Assembly: GCA_026874595.1 (NCBI GenBank)
Contig: CM049316.1
Span: 36,711,339-36,775,338 of the forward strand
DNA: 64,000 nt
Source of the DNA: Sipunculus nudus
Taxonomy: Eukaryota; Annelida; Sipuncula; Golfingiida; Sipunculidae
Direction: 5' to 3'
Part shown: piece after piece, positions 45,516 through 57,869 of the stretch
Numbering within the stretch: position 1 is the first letter of the stretch
How the letters are laid out: the number at the start of each line of letters is the position of its first letter
Notes under the pieces: model-generated
What the model saw: only the letters and a program-made list of their open reading frames with translations
Database searches by the model: none
Told to the model about the DNA's origin: nothing
Translations under genes and position numbers: made by a program

Positions 45516-45519
45516 GATA

Positions 45520-45521
<2 letters not shown>

Positions 45522-45565
<44 letters not shown>
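45522..45565. repeat. (TA)n microsatellite
   Basis: TA run at the end of the LINE 3' UTR. Confidence 0.95.
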
Positions 45566-45567
<2 letters not shown>

Positions 45568-46465
45568 TAACAAAATCTACCTTTTCAATGGTTCTTTATC
45601 ATGCGGTCATATAGTTCGTAAAAATGTACATTTTCATATTCCATTAAATAGAAACTTTATAACCTGGGGGCTGCTGGGTGGTTGTTTTCTAAAGGTTTTG
45701 CAGTCCTTTTATAATATATGACCTTTGAGGAAAAGTATAAATGATATCCTATCCATTAAATAAAAAAAAATAACATCGTGTATATTACACTACTGGTTGA
45801 AATGCCACCTACCCAATTAGATGCATTGCGGTATTATCAGTCGAACGTTTTGGTTGAAGTGCCTGGATCATGAAATGCTGATGGGACGGATAAAAGATTA
45901 ACTGCTTTGAAAAGATGTTACTTTATCACATCACGACAAGGCGGTTCTTTAGAGCGGACCCAAGACGGGTTCCAGGAGTCTTAAAAAGTAAGGGTTCAGA
46001 CATGATTTGATGTAGTCTGATGATCCGAAGGACGTCATGTATTTCCTATTTCGCTTTCAGGATGCCCTATATACTTTTTTTGTGAAAACCTTAATCCAAA
46101 TTGATCTTTGTATTCCCATTGCTGTTATTTTTCGGTTCTTAAAATGAATGAAACATTTTAGTTCTGGTCTTGCAGCCCAGACTAAAATTACCCAAATCGA
46201 TACAAGATTTTGTTTGCTATTATTTGGAAAACTAAATTCAATATCTATCGGTTAGGGGTCTTGTTGAACTATATTTTTCATAACCTGTAAACCTGAAATT
46301 TCATCCAAAGCTGAGGGTAAATTTCTTGGCGACATGTATTTTGAAAGGGTGATTCTAGAGTTTCATGACACTAAGCAATTTCAAGATACTTGAATCCAAA
46401 TGGAGGACAATCTTTTTTCCTTTCGAAGTTTAGGATATTGAACGTATGCTTTCTTAAGTATTATG

Positions 46466-46566
<101 letters not shown>

Positions 46567-46671
46567 TATTCATCTATTTTTTTGTCTGCTGCAGGAAAAA
46601 TTAATTATTTTTTTATTGCTATTGCCAAATATTTCGCCCCCCCCCCCGATTTCTTTTAGATAGACGCCCTG

Positions 46672-47145
46672 TTACAGATCTCATCTGCTCTATCCAACGC
46701 CCATTCCCCGATTTTTCCTTAATTTTGTTTTTACTAATTAATGTGTTTGTATAAATTGTGCATGCATGATTTGATAAGAGTAAAATCATGTGAAATCACA
46801 CTTGAATGTTTCATACTACCACCTGGAAAATATGTGCATTCTAGTTGACGTTGTAAGTCAATTGTTGCCAAAGAAAAATACAAGGAAAAATCCAAAAATT
46901 ATGAAGAAATGTGAAAGAAGAAACACAGTAGAAACACAGGTTGTAAGAACAAATAATCTTGATTTGCTTAGTTGGTGTGCGTTATGTTTCGTTTTCCTCC
47001 AATGATACCTCTCGATGCAAGTTTACTTCCACTTATGGAGAGGAATAAGCAATCGGTTTAGGAAGAAAATATTAACAGATATCAAAATGTTTTAAGGAGA
47101 AAACATTATATTTTATGTTTATTTAACATATCTGGTATGTGAATT
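46672..47145. other. non-coding DNA
   Basis: Nothing recognised. Confidence 0.45.
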
Positions 47146-47303
47146 CAGAAGCGGATACGGGAGGGGGGGGGGGTCCGGACAAAATTTTGCGACTTGGATC
47201 CCCCCCCCTTTCCAAACCTAGGGACCTTTATTTAGGGTTTTCATTAGTCCTTCTGGGTTGGACCCCCCCCCTTTTTTTTTCCTAAATCGGAATTGGTCAC
47301 TTT
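47146..47303 (+). mobile_element. dispersed repeat F, second copy
   Basis: CAGAAGCGGATACGGG and a G run, then GACAAAATTTTGCG, a C run, CCTAGGGAC, TTTAGGGTTTTCATTAGTCC, TTCTGGGTTGGAC and a C run match 8220-8354. The left terminus is preserved here. The right end is less clear and there is no matching target duplication. Confidence 0.55.
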
Positions 47304-47987
47304 CACGTACGTTGCCGTCAAGCGTTTAACTCCTAATGCTCTCAAAGAAAGCTGGGAGTACTAGACAAGACATGTTACGTGCAAGGTCATGTGAACAGGC
47401 CATAGTTGCATTTTGCTGTCTAGGGTCGGAGTGTGAAGGTAGCTTGCTTATTGTTCTAGAGTCTAACAAGGGGAAAAATCAGTATGCGACAAGCTGGGCA
47501 AAAATATGTTTACCTTTCCCTCTCTCGTTTCACAGAAAGTTCCTCAAATACTTAAGTTGTATTTATTTGGACAAAGTTTGTGTCCGTTAATTCAATTAAA
47601 CAATGGCCCATGAGGAAATATGCAGAAAATGCTCACTCGTTAAAAGTATGAAAGAGAAGTTGTTTTTTTTGTGTATAAAATATGACATAGTTTACAGACA
47701 ATATCTTGTAAATAGTATAAATAAATATAAATACCTATATATATGTTTATTGATACATTGTATTATTATTATATGTACATGTTTGTGTATATCTATACAT
47801 ATATATGCATATATAAGGTTATACTATGCCTAATATATGCTTACCCTTTGTACGTATGTTGGCTTGTGTAAGTATACTAATAAATATTTATACAAGTCCC
47901 TAAATCCAAAGGTTTAATTTATCGGAATGTAATTTCATGTCTCTCTGATGACGGTATTTTTCTTTTAACATTAAATTGTTTATTACT

Positions 47988-47990
<3 letters not shown>
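47304..47990. other. non-coding DNA
   Basis: An 84-codon frame at 47336-47590 (beginning MLSKKAGSTRQDMLRARSCE) has mixed composition but no known domain or clear splice sites. The rest is TATATG-rich. Confidence 0.4.

Positions 47991-48080
<90 letters not shown>
47991..48080. repeat. (CT)n-(TA)n compound microsatellite
   Basis: CT run 47991-48022 followed by TA to 48080. Confidence 0.95.
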
Positions 48081-48082
<2 letters not shown>

Positions 48083-48409
48083 TGCTAACGCTGAACGGAT
48101 AAGCCTCAGAACCAGAGTACATGCTAGGTCAGCATTACATAATGATATATGTCCTATGAAGCACCGTCTATTTTTTTTCTGCCTTTCCGTCTGATGTTGC
48201 CTCCCTTGGATCCTTCAAACAGAATCCCCAAACGCAGAAAAGATTCAGCGACATATAACATTTTAAAGGTACGTTCAAGTATCATTAACGCATAGGACTT
48301 TTTTTTATTACATCCTTGCGGTTGCCGGCAGGTTTTTTCCTAACATTAGTATATCCACTGCAGTTACTTTGCAGTGACATGTCAGTTACGAAATTGGTCA
48401 TCGGCTAGG

Positions 48410-49070
48410 TATTTCTGAAGAAATAAATGTTCGTTTAATGTAATGTTCATTTCATTCAAGTATTTCTGTAACGTGTTCTTTATGATATTTTTAACATGTA
48501 TTTAATGCAAGTGCACCTGTCGTGTTCATTTCCTATACCGTCCCCACATTCTTGTGATGTACATTTCATATCCATTGTTACAACTGATAATGTGATAATC
48601 ATTTTTTAATGTAACATTAACCAATAACGAATAAGAAATTAACCGATAATGTAACACCAACTGATAACGTAATATCAAATCAACTAATAATGTAACACTA
48701 ACCGATAACCTAATAACAAATAACCGATAATGTAGAACTAACCGATAATGTAATACAAAATCAACCGACAATGTAACAACATTTGCTAACCTATTACGTA
48801 ATACGAAATTACCTGATAATGTAACAAAGTTCCCTAACCTTAATGTTAAACAAAATTAACCGGTTATATACAAGCACTTTTGTTTGTGATCGATTATGTA
48901 AAATGCTTACATATAATCTTTTAATGTACATGTCATATCATTTAAGTACACTTGTAATGTATATTTCATATCATCCAAGCGCACCTGAAATGTACATTAC
49001 ATATTTTCAAGTGCACCTGTAATGTACATTTCACATCATCGAAGAGCACCTGCAATGTACATTTCCTTCG
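48410..49070. repeat. compound minisatellite: 33-bp units around ACCGATAATGTAA units
   Basis: At 48922-49069 units of 33, 33, 32 and 33 bp begin TAATGTACATTTCATATCAT and end CACCTG. Looser versions lie at 48430-48560. Between them (48560-48860) is a second array of short units built on AACCGATAATGTAAC with spacers of about 18-36 bases. The two arrays share the TAATGTA motif, so one may derive from the other. Confidence 0.8.
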
Positions 49071-49499
49071 CCCTCCAGGAATTCTAGCCGTGTACATTTC
49101 TGTCGCTTACCTACTTACTTTAATATTCATTTTGTTCGATGACATTAAGCACATCATTCTCCGGACAATTTCCGATGTTTTTCACGACGGCTGAATCCTG
49201 ATCTGGCATTTAGCGCTACTTGTTATATACTTTGTTTATATTCGTGTGCAGAGGAAGTCTTCCTTTAGTGGTAGGTGGACTTCAACTTCCGTACTTGTCC
49301 CTTCTCGAGGAGCTAATTAGCCACGCAGTATAGTGGTAAATGAAGTCCTATGTTTCAAGGTTGATGTCAGGAAAGGTGGCGTGACTGAAGCACTTTTATA
49401 TCCGAAGACTTGATATGGTGTTTTTTCCTTTGACAGGAAGTCATACATCAAAGGTGAATTTAATGATCATTTAAAGAAAAGTTGCATATTTCATAATAA
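49071..49499. other. non-coding DNA
   Basis: Nothing recognised. Confidence 0.45.
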
Positions 49500-50720
49500 G
49501 TTATTCGTCCCCCGCAGCTGGTAAGAGGACAACTAAAATGGGCTTCATCCTTCCGCCCGTCCCATCCCTTCTCTTACTTGATAGTTCTAAAACCTCTGCT
49601 GATTTCATGAACCAATTATACACACATGTTAGTCACATGACGAACATGTGCTGCAGGTGGCCCCACCTGTGTAAGGCCTATTTGTTTCAGTTGTGTTTAC
49701 CCTTTAAAGTTGGATAATTTAGTAAATAAAAAGCTGAGGCCTTCAAATACACACATATTCCTTTGAGCTAGGGGGATTAAATGAATACTAAATTAAATAG
49801 TTTTTTTTAAATGATGGTTAAATATGTCTTTGAATATTGCTGTTCACAAATTTCTGTATTTTCGAAATTCCATATTTGTGCATAATTTGCTATGTTTACC
49901 TTGCGAGCTGCTGCACCGATTCTTACCATGTGGGGGAGGGTAGGGGAGGGGGCAATCAACATGTGACTGCTATTTGATATAACACCAGCAGATGGCACCA
50001 CCTGTGGTCGTGTCCTCTCTGTGAGGTAAAATGGTATTTTCAAGTGGTCTTGAAGTTTTCTTGAAATGTCAACATCATTCATATACCTAGGTCACATCTA
50101 CCAATGAGTAAGAGAAATAAAATGTATGTGATTTAAATTTGCATTTAAACAGAAATAAAATGCACGTGAATGGTTCTTTGTATCCAAAGACTGAGAAGTC
50201 GGGAATAATATGGTTTTGATACGATCCCGTCACCGCAGACATATCTTGTGAGAGAGATCACTCAAGAAGGGTTTGACCGATACTTTTTTTTCTAATTTTG
50301 CATTCGCATAAATAAGGGCTAGAGAACGAAGCTTATTTAAGAGAGGGTTTAAATCATTACAATGTGTGACCTTGACCTTGCATAATTCCATTTTTGTAAA
50401 TAATCTCCCGTAGCTGAGGAGTGATTCAGCAGATTTTACTCCATCTTTATTTCTGTGGAAAGCTTTCGGATAGCTTGATCATGCCCTGAATCCTGGTGGC
50501 GCCACCTATAATTATTTTTCCATTATGACCATCTATGCGTCTTTTGTCCATCTATCCAGTTGTTTCGCTGCTACAAAAGGTGTTCAGTATTTCAAATGAC
50601 GTTCAATATATTTGCCTAATTTTTGTTTCTATGGAAAGCTCTGAGATAGCTTTATCATGTACTGAACAACGGTGGCGCTCATTTTTCCCCCATTATAACC
50701 ATATACCCGTCTATTTTAGG
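49500..50720. repeat. GGTGGCGCCACC-type dispersed/tandem repeats
   Basis: Modules at 49500-49680, 49890-50050 (in part opposite orientation) and 50240-50720 carry GGTGGCGCCACCT or variants. In the last module two units have TTTCTGTGGAAAGCT then ATAGCTT, ATCATG, CTGAA and GGTGGCGC about 180 bases apart. The class matches 22315-22740. The 91-codon minus frame at 49807-50082 lies inside a module and is not a gene. Confidence 0.55.
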
Positions 50721-51097
50721 TAAACATCACACATATCTCAGTATGCATTATCTTTTTTATTCATCCATTAGGCCATCTGGCTGTCACACTCTTAACATAT
50801 GTTAAATAAAGAAATGTTTAAGTTTTTATCAAAACGCTTTACAAAACCCCGATTCCAATAAGAGTATGGGCACGATTCAGTTTCATACTCTCGAGAAAAA
50901 CAATATGGCTGACATGAACTGATCTTTGGATTCTTTTTATGCATCTAAAAATGTATTTGAGTAATTGCTGGAGGTATTATAAATGCCTAACTTGATGACC
51001 TTCATAGTCCCAATCTATTCTAAGCGTTCAGAATTTTCATAAATTATATCATGCATTATTTTGAAATTTTGTGTGTCTGTTCTTCTTTTTTAGTTGC

Positions 51098-51101
<4 letters not shown>
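50721..51101. other. non-coding DNA
   Basis: Nothing recognised. Confidence 0.45.

Positions 51102-51146
<45 letters not shown>
51102..51146. repeat. (TA)n microsatellite
   Basis: TA run. Confidence 0.95.
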
Positions 51147-51148
<2 letters not shown>

Positions 51149-51744
51149 TTTTGATCCTGAACTATCCTATTTCGGCCAATCCCAAGACAAAGTATATGTC
51201 ACGGAAAATATCACACATTTGAGTTATGCATGGGGCGGGGAACTATTTGTCAGAGGAGGGTTTCCCCATAGATAAACATGTGGAGCTGGTTATTATGCCT
51301 GCCAGTCGTAATTTTTCGGCTTCTGATATATATCTACAAATGCATTTGAAAAACAGTTGTATCTGGTTTACATTTCCTTTTACGCTTTCAGTATTTTTTT
51401 ATCTGAATATCATTGATATATTTAATTTTATATATGTTGTATGTTTGTTTGTTTATAGTTCTATGGTTGCTATTGTGTACGCTAATCCTAACTAATACAA
51501 TTATTTTTTTATCACCTCGCATTTGTAAACCGAGGATCCGATTGTAATTTTATAGCAGTATGCAACAGGTGGCGCCAAAATTGATTTTCGCAAGAAAAAC
51601 CATCAAGCTCTCAATAGACAGCTGCGCCGGGTTGAATTCGAATCGTTAAAAGATAATCTCCAGATTATTTTAACATTTGAGACAATATATGTATTGTTTC
51701 TGGTTTACTTACATGACTGACGCGCCCTTTGTTTCACAGAAAAT
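51147..51744. other. non-coding DNA
   Basis: Short plus frames at 51051-51275 and 51226-51495 show no domain. An isolated CAACAGGTGGCGCCA core lies near 51570. Confidence 0.4.
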
Positions 51745-51985
51745 GGGCTCTTACAGTCGAGTGTTAAAACGCTCGTTTGACTTCGTTTGCAATCCGGATT
51801 AGATCTCAGGCGCGGCTATGAAAGTGGGTTTGAGGTGGCCCGGCTTAGGCCAGTATTTTCTTTTCTCAGGGTTCTCTGTTTTTTTAACACACTACCATAA
51901 GCTACCATCTGTGCCATGGAGAGTGCGTTGATTATTCATCATAATAATTTGTACAACCCTTATAAAATAAATAAAGAGAATGGAT
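51745..51985 (+). repeat. tRNA-derived SINE (family S1), diverged copy
   Basis: GTGTTAAAACGCTCG, a weak B box (GATTAGATCTCAGG), GGCGCGGCTATGAAAGTGGG, TTTTCTCAGGGTTCTC, and CTGTGCCATGGAGAGTGCG then an AT-rich tail follow the family order. Confidence 0.65.
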
Positions 51986-52102
51986 GGCGAGATTAAACAA
52001 AAAAAATTGCGTTTTGTATATCAGTGACGTGACTCTTAGTGGAGGTAATATAATTTTCCTGGTTTGCCAATACTCACTATATATATTTAAGGTATTCACC
52101 TG

Positions 52103-52321
52103 TCAGAATTTAAACAAACACAAACTTATCTTAACTTTGAGAGTCTAAATTATGTAAATCCCATGCGCTGCTGCTCTTGCAAAGAAAATATTAACCATTT
52201 TTACCTTACCTGTCACGGTATAAACACACCTTATCAATATGTGGCCATCTTTTCTTCTTTGCATCATTTAAATATATATGTGCCAGTCAATAATTCAGCC
52301 GAGTTCTCAGACGGGCTATGA
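52103..52321 (+). pseudogene. non-LTR retrotransposon C-terminal zinc-motif fragment
   Basis: The frame reads SEFKQTQTYLNFESLNYVNP, then MRCCSCKENINHFYLTCHG, then INTPYQYVAIFSSLHHLN and a TGA stop. The C-x-C-x(n)-H-F-x-L-x-C pattern after a leucine-rich lead-in is the C-terminal zinc knuckle found at the end of many LINE ORF2 proteins (CTCG...ENxxHFLLxCP). No reverse transcriptase core is present nearby, so this is a worn 3' fragment. Confidence 0.5.
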
Positions 52322-53049
52322 CTGACCATGTATAATTATTATTTTAAAGCCGTGTCTAGACGACAGTGCCAAATGCATAATGAAATTTTAAACAAGCAAG
52401 AGAGCTCGCTCCCCACTTTCCTGGTAAACGGATTTCTCTGCTTTTAAGGGCACGGGAGACCAGCATTATGTAATTATATAATAAGTTTATAAACACATTT
52501 TAGGTAAAAAATACAATATAGAAAGTGAACATTAAACTAGCCATCCCTGGAAGCCGGCCTCCACCCACTCCAGATCCCTGAAAACCTCAATTGGGCGATA
52601 ATGGTTGATTGATTATGGACCATGCAGCCTAAGTGAATAATGTGGTCAAAAATAAATATCAAATTTGCGACCTAGGCCTAATATTATGCCGAACTTTCAG
52701 ATTCTGAAAAACTGACATATTGGAGAACTGGCGTAATGGCAGAAAAAAAGTAAAATAAACGAAGAGAGAGAGAGAAAAGGAAAACAAATGAAATCGATCT
52801 CTTTGCTAATTAGGTCAACCTACAAAAGTTTTTTTACCCAAATATGAATACAAAAATAAAACACATTGACCGGCCCATGTAGGCCTACCATTCCTACGGG
52901 CTCCGGCTAAGTAACTTAAAGAAAATAAACCAAAAGTATTAAACGGATGAAAAAAGCATGAAAAAGATAGTTCAGTGTATATTTCATGAATTTCAAACCA
53001 TTTTACTCTATGTAATACTTCTGAAATCAGGTATAATATTTATAGTTAT
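52322..53049. other. non-coding DNA
   Basis: CCCTGAAAACCTCAATTGGG near 52577 may be a further repeat remnant. Nothing else is recognised. Confidence 0.4.
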
Positions 53050-53288
53050 GGTATAAAGTATATGTCTCAGGTGTGGAACGTACGGACAACCAATCACGTG
53101 GCCTTTTTATGGTAAACAGACGCACGTGGACCGCGTTTACTCACACACAGAACCACAACCAGGTGTTAAGCGGTGAAAGGGAGGTACTGAGACCGTGCGC
53201 TTAGAAGGCTTTGCTGGGAAACTTTTGTTTAAAGCAAAATGGAACTTATAGTGTGAGAGAATAGGCATACTATGATGATGTCCCTTTA
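53050..53288 (+). mobile_element. TTAA MITE (family P), 5'-truncated copy
   Basis: CACGTGGCCTTTTTATGGTAAACAGACGCACGTG, then ACAACCAGGTGTTAAGC, TGCTGGGAAACTTTTG, AAAGCAAAATGGAACT and ATAGTGTGA match the right half of 60606-61120. The end TGATGTCCCTTTA is the right terminus with the last TAA changed to TAT. Confidence 0.65.
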
Positions 53289-53548
53289 TATCACATTTAG
53301 AAATGTGTCGAATATACAAGTAAATTTAAGGAATAAATCATGCATTTCATTAAAGTGACTTTTTAGTTTGGCTTGGTTTTTTTCATTAATTGATCCTTTT
53401 GTAATATCCTAAACTTTATGTGATGACTGTTCCTATATGTTTGATAATTCCATGTTGCAAGAAAACATTTGCACAGACGATTTTGATACATGACAGAGTG
53501 TGACCTCAACCAAGCAATTTTAAAAATCTGTCGTCATATCAAATCAAC

Positions 53549-53902
53549 ATGCCCACACTCAAAGCTTCTTTTAATCCCAGCTACGGCCCTGAAATTCAGT
53601 CCGCGAGCATAATGCATGACGCCCACAACAACAGATTAAACGTGGCCTGCAGTGAATCAAAGATGGAAAAATTAACCGGACAGGTCAAACCAAAATTTCT
53701 TTTTGAGCCAACTGACATGATAAAGGACACTCTGATGAACTCGATAAGATGCATCTGGAAATTAGATAACAATAATATAACTTTGATAGAGTATCTTTAT
53801 TTATTTACTTATCTCTTATCTCTTGATATATTGATTATAAGTATAAACCTGCCCCGGGCATCGATGTTATTATATTTTTTTCTCCTAATAGTATCAACAT
53901 AG
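53549..53902 (+). CDS. 117-codon hypothetical frame (weak)
   Basis: ATG with A at -3. The first 75 residues are of mixed, protein-like composition (MPTLKASFNPSYGPEIQSAS, later KMEKLTGQVKPKFLFEPTDM). The last 40 are hydrophobic and AT-driven (LYLFTYLLSLDILIISINL). The GC of the first part is higher than its surroundings. No domain or homologue is recognised. A real exon would probably end before the hydrophobic part, but no strong donor was seen. Confidence 0.15.
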   Translation: MPTLKASFNPSYGPEIQSASIMHDAHNNRLNVACSESKMEKLTGQVKPKFLFEPTDMIKDTLMNSIRCIWKLDNNNITLIEYLYLFTYLLSLDILIISINLPRASMLLYFFLLIVST

Positions 53903-54305
53903 AAGGCATGTCTTTGTCTGTTTTATTGCGTAGACAGAGTCAGATATAATGAGATTATATAACCCTGTCAAGTTGAAATATAAACCACTACCAGATCTAC
54001 TGACATCTTGTTAAGATTCAATTCGGATGCTTCAGTCTTGAAGATCATAACAAAGAAAGCCTTTGTATGTTTAAATTCTGTAAACCTGATGTTACAGTTT
54101 TTGTCAATTCTCTTTTTTTTCGGAATATACAACAGAACAGGCACATAATTCCGTTTGTTATATACTCGACAAGAATTAAGGGGGCGTGACTCAAGAAACA
54201 CCAGAATCCAACGAAACATTATTCTTTTATTCAGGTAAAATGAACTCAGTATTTTTTCATCCTCCGTTCAATCTCTACAACTTGTCTGCTGTGTTAACTT
54301 TTATA
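53903..54305. other. non-coding DNA
   Basis: Nothing recognised. Confidence 0.45.
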
Positions 54306-54306
54306 T

Positions 54307-54375
<69 letters not shown>
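54306..54375. repeat. (TA)n microsatellite
   Basis: About 68 bases of TA. Confidence 0.95.
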
Positions 54376-54378
<3 letters not shown>

Positions 54379-55273
54379 TTTTGGGAGTAGTGACATTTCG
54401 AAAAAAAGCTCACTGCACTTGTTCAGACCAATCCATGTTTGGTCCCTTTTGCTGCGTAAAACGTGGTATTTTTCCTTAATACAGATATTGCATTGCCCTG
54501 ATGCGCGCTTTGTATTATTTGTTTTTATTATCATTGCGGTGATTGAATTGTTAATGTTATATTTCCTTTGGGGTTTCAGATGTTTTTAGATAGTCCTCTT
54601 TCCTTTTCGTATCGTTTATTCCGCAGTGACTTTTTGCGGTTGTTGTATCTTGTTTTGAAATTTCTCCTTGCTAATCCGACATAACAGGCTGTATTCTGAT
54701 TAGTTATCACGCAGGCTTCATATATTATGTCCATGGCTAGGCAGTTTCCGTCCAAAGAGCAACTTTTTTTTTCTTTGCAGTTACATAATTTTCGGGGTTT
54801 GTGTGTGTGTGTGGGGAGGGGGGGTGGTCCTGTATGCCTTGTGCAGTTCGGTTTTTCAGTGTACTTTGAGATCTAGGAAGATGACCGATTTTAAATGTGT
54901 CTGAACTGTGATTTTAAGCCCGTTTCCTTGGCATATTTTGATGGGCTTTTTCCTTGTGCGATCAGCATTACTGCCTCAACATAGTATAATAGAAAGCTTC
55001 AATTCCAGGATAATAAAATATAGTTCCTATAAAGAGAATCGAGGACCTGCGTATAATCGAATTTTCATCTGATTTCGTTGGCAATTATGTAAATATGTGA
55101 CGATTCACCCGCCAAATGTTTAGTTTTCACCAAAAAATGGCACTCTGAAATTTCATCTGTATTCAACTTAACATGTCAATAGGCTGATATATAACACGAT
55201 AAATTATTTATAATGGCAAAGAGCGAAACAGTGCCTGCGTTTAACTTGATATTGATGAACAAAACATGCGGGA
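54376..55273. other. non-coding DNA
   Basis: A GT run and a G run lie at 54799-54826. Nothing else is recognised. Confidence 0.45.
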
Positions 55274-55714
55274 ATGAACAGTGATTATGTGATTATCCTC
55301 CAGTCTTGCCTGCTATATATGATAAATCATTCTGGAGGATTCAATTGCTCAATTTTGTTATCCTTGCCGGATATGGATGGCCTAATGTACGACTTTTTTT
55401 TTTGTTTTCTTCATATGTGTGTTTGGACCGGGGCATCAGTCGTAGCGATCTTAGTTTGCTTTTATTTTTGTGAACAATTTTTGGCAATGGATGAAGTATT
55501 CGAGGTTTTTAAAAAAAAATCATATCTTCACAAATGGGATATTTGGACCACCCTTCCATCTAACGATTTTTTTTACCAGCCGGAAAAAGTCTCGCCGGTC
55601 GGTGAGTGCTCGCACATTTACAGATTGTTAATTCTTGCCTATCACCATATTTCTCTGGTCGTTTTGGTGTCTTCTGATTTCGTCTCCAGGATTAATTATT
55701 GGCGTCGGGAATGA
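55274..55714 (+). CDS. 146-codon hypothetical frame (weak)
   Basis: The longest ATG-started plus frame of the window. It is rich in F, L, C and V, with one hydrophobic stretch (WTGASVVAILVCFYFCEQFL) that could pass for a membrane segment, and a tail of mixed composition (PSNDFFYQPEKVSPVGECSH). Several F/K runs come from T and A homopolymers. No domain, signal or splice structure is recognised. A chance frame is the likelier explanation. Confidence 0.12.
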   Translation: MNSDYVIILQSCLLYMINHSGGFNCSILLSLPDMDGLMYDFFFCFLHMCVWTGASVVAILVCFYFCEQFLAMDEVFEVFKKKSYLHKWDIWTTLPSNDFFYQPEKVSPVGECSHIYRLLILAYHHISLVVLVSSDFVSRINYWRRE

Positions 55715-56559
55715 TAATTAGAAGAAAAGGTAGGTTGTAAATCAGCCTAGATTTCGGTTCCGTCATCACATGTATAGAATTTACCGGCCGGATAAAAATT
55801 GTAATCCTTGGCATTTTCAAGGATTTTTGCAGCCGATTATCCTCTTTTTTTTTTAAACCCGGCCGGCAGCATCCTTACATCTACCGAAAATCGGTCAGAA
55901 AATGATTAGATGCAAGGAAGCTTGAGCTTGTACCTCTGAATGTAAATATAACTTAAAGGCATCATTTGGTGAGAGTAGTGCTGATAATCTTTTAAAGAAA
56001 CAGGCTTTTCTGCGCAGAGAAAAATAAGTCTTTATAATACTTGAAAAGCTCAAAACAGCAGGTAACATATTTTGGGGTACCAGTTCGTGGATCCTTTGAC
56101 TAAATATACAATAGTTTCACAAAGACTCATTAGTCTTTTGCTCGGCTTCCTCTGTTGATCAGGACTCCGGAAGAGCAGCATACGTTGTGGCGTGGATATT
56201 AGCAACCTTAACGGCAATGCCCTGTCATGAAATTTCTTTAGGAAACGCTGCCCTTCTCGTTTTTCACATTAGCGCTAATACTTCCCCTGAACAAAAAGGG
56301 ACGTTGCTGACAATGCAGCACCCGGAGCCTGGGGGTTTCTAAAGAAATCAACCTATCAATCAAAGTTACGATAATATGGTGGCTACTTCCAAAATGCCAA
56401 ATGGTTCATTAACTGCTTTCCTCCTTTTTCTATTTCAATACAGTGTCACTGAGAAGTTTAGTCTTTTTTATGTAAGCTATTTTGCCGGGAACTTGAAAAC
56501 TGTTTTTTTTTTCGAATGGTCCTGGTTAACAGAACAACAATGCAAAGATTTTGTACTTC
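55715..56559. other. non-coding DNA
   Basis: Nothing recognised. Confidence 0.45.
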
Positions 56560-56690
56560 TGTGTTTTCACCAAAGGGCACGTGACACACGCCTGAGAGAT
56601 CGTGGGTTCAAATCTCAACCGCGGACAGGTGAGATTTTTCACAGTCAGCAACCCCCCTCCCTCCCCCCCCCCCCCCACCCCCCTTCCCCG
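56560..56690 (+). repeat. SINE-like fragment plus C-rich run
   Basis: AGATCGTGGGTTCAAATCTC contains a pol III B box (GGTTCAAATCT), preceded by a weak A-box region and followed by a long C-rich run. The frame across it reads RDRGFKSQPRTG, the usual translation of tRNA-derived repeats. Family is not determined. Confidence 0.4.
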
Positions 56691-56717
56691 GCCGAGATTA
56701 GTGCTCTGCAGACGTAA

Positions 56718-57869
56718 TAGGCAAGCTTGGCCTAACAGATGTATTTCCTACGGACGAGCACAAATGAGGAATTTATGACCCAGCGATGAAGATAATCACA
56801 TATCCGGAACCCGCAGGTGCGGCAGTTGCCTTGCCTGGGTGACACGAAACGTGTGATACCGCCCTGTCACGAAGTACGAAACCGAGATCGAAGACTGCAG
56901 ACATACATACAGGTTATAAATAACTAATTTAGCTTTAAAAATGAAGCAGTTATAACTCCAAAAATATTTACAGTCTTTCACAACCCAGAAAAAAAGGATT
57001 GTCTGTAGCCATTCGCTTAAGAATATCGTGGTAGTTATAAACAAGATACTAAACGGAAAGTTTTGTACTCTACACTGTCAAAGCTAACGTAAAAGCTGAA
57101 AATATATACGTGTCCTTTTTTTAAAATACATATCTGCTATCGTACTTTTTTCGAGTTTAGAATAGAAAAGCAAAATGTGAAAATAATCTAAGGTTAATAG
57201 CAACAAATATAATTTTTTTCACGGATTCAAGTACTAGAGAAGAACATTATTACAGAGTAAAATAAATAGGCACTTTAAAGAAAATAGGTGTAATTTTCCT
57301 AATCCATGCATGCACACTGCGAGCAGTGTTCGTCAGCTGTAAATACTATGTCCCAGGATAACGGGGTTTGTATAATGACAAAATGTATGTCACTGGTACA
57401 GTTTTAATGAATACAAAGGGAAATATGCCGCAAATATAAATACATATATCACATCTTTATAGGTGATAAAATAATAGTTTGTCAGTTCCCGCATTACTTA
57501 AATACACCTGTATCACATATTCCCTGTCACTTTCATATAGATGTTGTATTTTATGTGTGGAATGTATAGGTGTTTTATATTCAATCTAATATTTTATTAA
57601 TCCTCAGTAAGTATCATTGAAAGTGGATAAAAAAAGTGACAGAATAATAAGAAAAATAAGAAGAAGAATAACTGGACTTCTTGTAACTATCATGCGACAT
57701 ATAATTATTTACATGTGCGAACTACTAACAGAATATGACAAAACAATTACACTATTTATACCAAGCTTTGCTCAGCATGTGGCGTGATAAACGTAATTAA
57801 CAATTATAGTAAAAGCATGTGTGAACGAAAATGTATACGATATGGCTTGTATCATGACTCAAGTTAGGC
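56718..57869. other. AT-rich non-coding DNA
   Basis: An 82-codon minus-strand frame (56796-57044) has no domain. Nothing else is recognised. Confidence 0.45.

Noticed and set aside
56376-56717. 113-codon plus frame
   Set aside because: It joins unrelated sequence to a SINE B box and a C-run-encoded proline stretch.
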